Part shown: positions 58,745 to 59,617 of the stretch, one piece after another
How positions within the stretch are numbered: position 1 is the first letter of the stretch
How the letters are laid out: every line of letters begins with the position of its first letter
DNA from: JANMES01 sp038229715
GTDB taxonomy: Bacteria; Planctomycetota; Phycisphaerae; Tepidisphaerales; Tepidisphaeraceae
Reading direction: 5' to 3'
NCBI GenBank assembly: GCA_038229715.1
Contig: JBBROD010000020.1
Coordinates: 1-59,617 of the forward strand
Length of the DNA: 59,617 bases
The notes under the pieces: model-generated
What the model was told of the DNA's origin: nothing
What the model saw: only the letters and a program-made list of their open reading frames with translations
Databases searched by the model: none
Position numbers and translations under genes: made by a program

Positions 58745-59293
58745 ATGACCAACCCTATCGAAGATCTGACGCGTGACTTCCTGAAAACCTGCGGCGACGC
58801 CGGCGAAAGTGAGCAGCTTGTGATCGATCGCCTGACCAAGCGGCTGCACGTCAGCCGCAACGCCCACAAGGAATTCGAAGAATCGTTGACGCTCGGCGAA
58901 CGCTTGGCCGATCGCATTGCCATCTTCGGCGGTTCGTGGACGTTTATTCTGTTGTTCCTTGCGCTACTGCTCTGCTGGATCGTGCTGAACACGGTCATCC
59001 TGACGAGAGTGGGTACGCCGTTCGATTCGTACCCTTACATTTTTCTTAATCTCATCCTGTCGATGCTCGCTGCGTTACAAGCGCCGGTGATCATGATGTC
59101 TCAAAACCGCCACGCGGCTAAAGACCGAATCGCCGCGGAGCATGGCTACGAAGTTAACCTGAAATCCGAACTGGAGATCCTGGCATTGCACCAGAAGGTC
59201 GACACGCTGCGCGAGAAGCAGTGGCTGGAACTTGTCGCCATGCAGCAACAGCAGATTCAACTGCTGACTAAACTCCTGGAAGACCGAAAGTAG
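58745..59293 (+). CDS. DUF1003 membrane protein
   Basis: 182 residues. LGERLADRIAIFGGSWTFILLFLALLLCWIVLN and PYIFLNLILSMLAALQAPVIMMSQNR are the two DUF1003 helices, with the N-x-I-L-S-x-x-A-A-x-Q-x-P-x-I-M-M-S signature. The C-terminal 50 residues form a coiled coil (ELEILALHQKVDTLREKQWLE, then LLTKLLED). The role of the family is unknown, often annotated as cyclic-nucleotide-channel-like membrane proteins. Confidence 0.92.
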   Translation: MTNPIEDLTRDFLKTCGDAGESEQLVIDRLTKRLHVSRNAHKEFEESLTLGERLADRIAIFGGSWTFILLFLALLLCWIVLNTVILTRVGTPFDSYPYIFLNLILSMLAALQAPVIMMSQNRHAAKDRIAAEHGYEVNLKSELEILALHQKVDTLREKQWLELVAMQQQQIQLLTKLLEDRK

Positions 59294-59300
59294 CCTTTCA

Positions 59301-59617
59301 TTAGCGGGCGGTTGCGTAGAACTTGCACGCCTCGGCCAACAATTGGTCTTCGCTCATGTGCTGATCGTTGACGACGACCGTACCAACCACCCGGCGAGCC
59401 AGATTAGCATGGTGCGCTTTGAGTTCGACCATCAGATGGTCCATCGCGCTGCTTGAGCCGGTGGAACTGCCCAAGATCAAAATCTTTTCCGCTCCAGCCA
59501 ATGCCTTCGCGATAGCTTCGTAAAATGCTTTCGGTTCCGGCTTACGCTGGCCGGTACCGTCTTCTTCCACGTCGTGCAGATGACGGTGCGAGCCGGTCGG
59601 ATCAAGCGGCGAGATGC
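59301..59617 (-). CDS. eRF1-like / baeRF-type protein, C-terminal part (cut by window end)
   Basis: The frame is open to the window edge; reading inward it begins ISPLDPTGSHRHLHDVEEDG and then KAFYEAIAKALAGAEKILIL, GSSTGSSSAMDHLMVEL and ARRVVGTVVVNDQHMSEDQLL. This resembles the C-terminal domain of bacterial eRF1-related proteins (baeRF), with H-x-H before an acidic loop. Only about 105 residues are visible, so function and full length are open. Confidence 0.5.
   Translation of the reverse strand, partial: ISPLDPTGSHRHLHDVEEDGTGQRKPEPKAFYEAIAKALAGAEKILILGSSTGSSSAMDHLMVELKAHHANLARRVVGTVVVNDQHMSEDQLLAEACKFYATAR

Overview
The window looks like a chromosomal segment of a planctomycete, most likely of the class Phycisphaerae. 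This is inferred from gene content only. It has a GC-rich coding style, a polytopic DUF6785/DUF6784-type membrane protein, a prepilin-like protein with a C-terminal H-x-DG motif, a secretin, paired phytanoyl-CoA dioxygenase genes beside an AraC regulator, a kinase-like mini-protein of a planctomycete type, and LPS-core type enzymes. I saw no rRNA, tRNA, CRISPR array or intact transposase.

Layout. 1-1.6 kb: end of a type II/IV secretin and a lipoprotein with pseudopilin-like sequence. 1.7-8 kb: a large transporter-like membrane protein, a YflT-type stress protein, an MsbA-type ABC exporter and a PA0069-family radical SAM protein. 8-11 kb: an accessory patch with a 10-bp tandem array behind a strong promoter, a helical-repeat gene broken by an in-frame amber codon, an AT-richer orphan gene and the 3' stub of a membrane transporter gene. 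11-22 kb: GNAT and PfkB-type kinase (overlapping), a decayed Lgt-like gene, two related small membrane proteins, a metallophosphoesterase, an ankyrin protein, rsmH outside any dcw cluster, a head-to-head pair containing a mini-kinase, a DEAD-box helicase and a HI0933/BaiN-type flavoprotein. 22-28 kb: thioredoxin-like protein, MFS exporter, a tandem double Kdo-kinase-like protein, an AT-richer methyltransferase and a glycosyltransferase-9 heptosyltransferase, suggesting LPS-core assembly. 28-37 kb: a 2106-residue protein with two FHA domains, a very long acidic linker and a Wzz-like membrane/coiled-coil half, then purH. 37-47 kb: PQQ-propeller lipoprotein, a deiodinase-like protein lacking its Cys/Sec, LacI and GntR regulators, thiL, a secreted hydrolase, a DksA-type zinc finger, a prepilin-like protein and tsaE. 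47-53 kb: sthA, two PhyH oxygenases with a divergent AraC regulator, a YkgJ protein coupled to a VapBC-like pair and a DUF421 protein. 53.5-59.6 kb: UbiA prenyltransferase, the ribH-nusB-ftsY housekeeping row, a GspF-tail-like membrane protein, an M48 lipoprotein protease, a DUF1003 protein and a cut-off eRF1-like gene.

The most striking non-coding feature is the density of intergenic inverted repeats: about twenty elements in 60 kb from roughly ten unrelated word families. They sit almost only between genes, often directly against a stop or start codon. One family (around 22.2 and 36.9 kb) keeps its interior as well as its ends and looks like a small non-autonomous mobile element. The two proteins most worth follow-up are the FHA-FHA/Wzz-like giant (28.4-34.7 kb) and the mini-kinase pair (17.6-18.4 kb).
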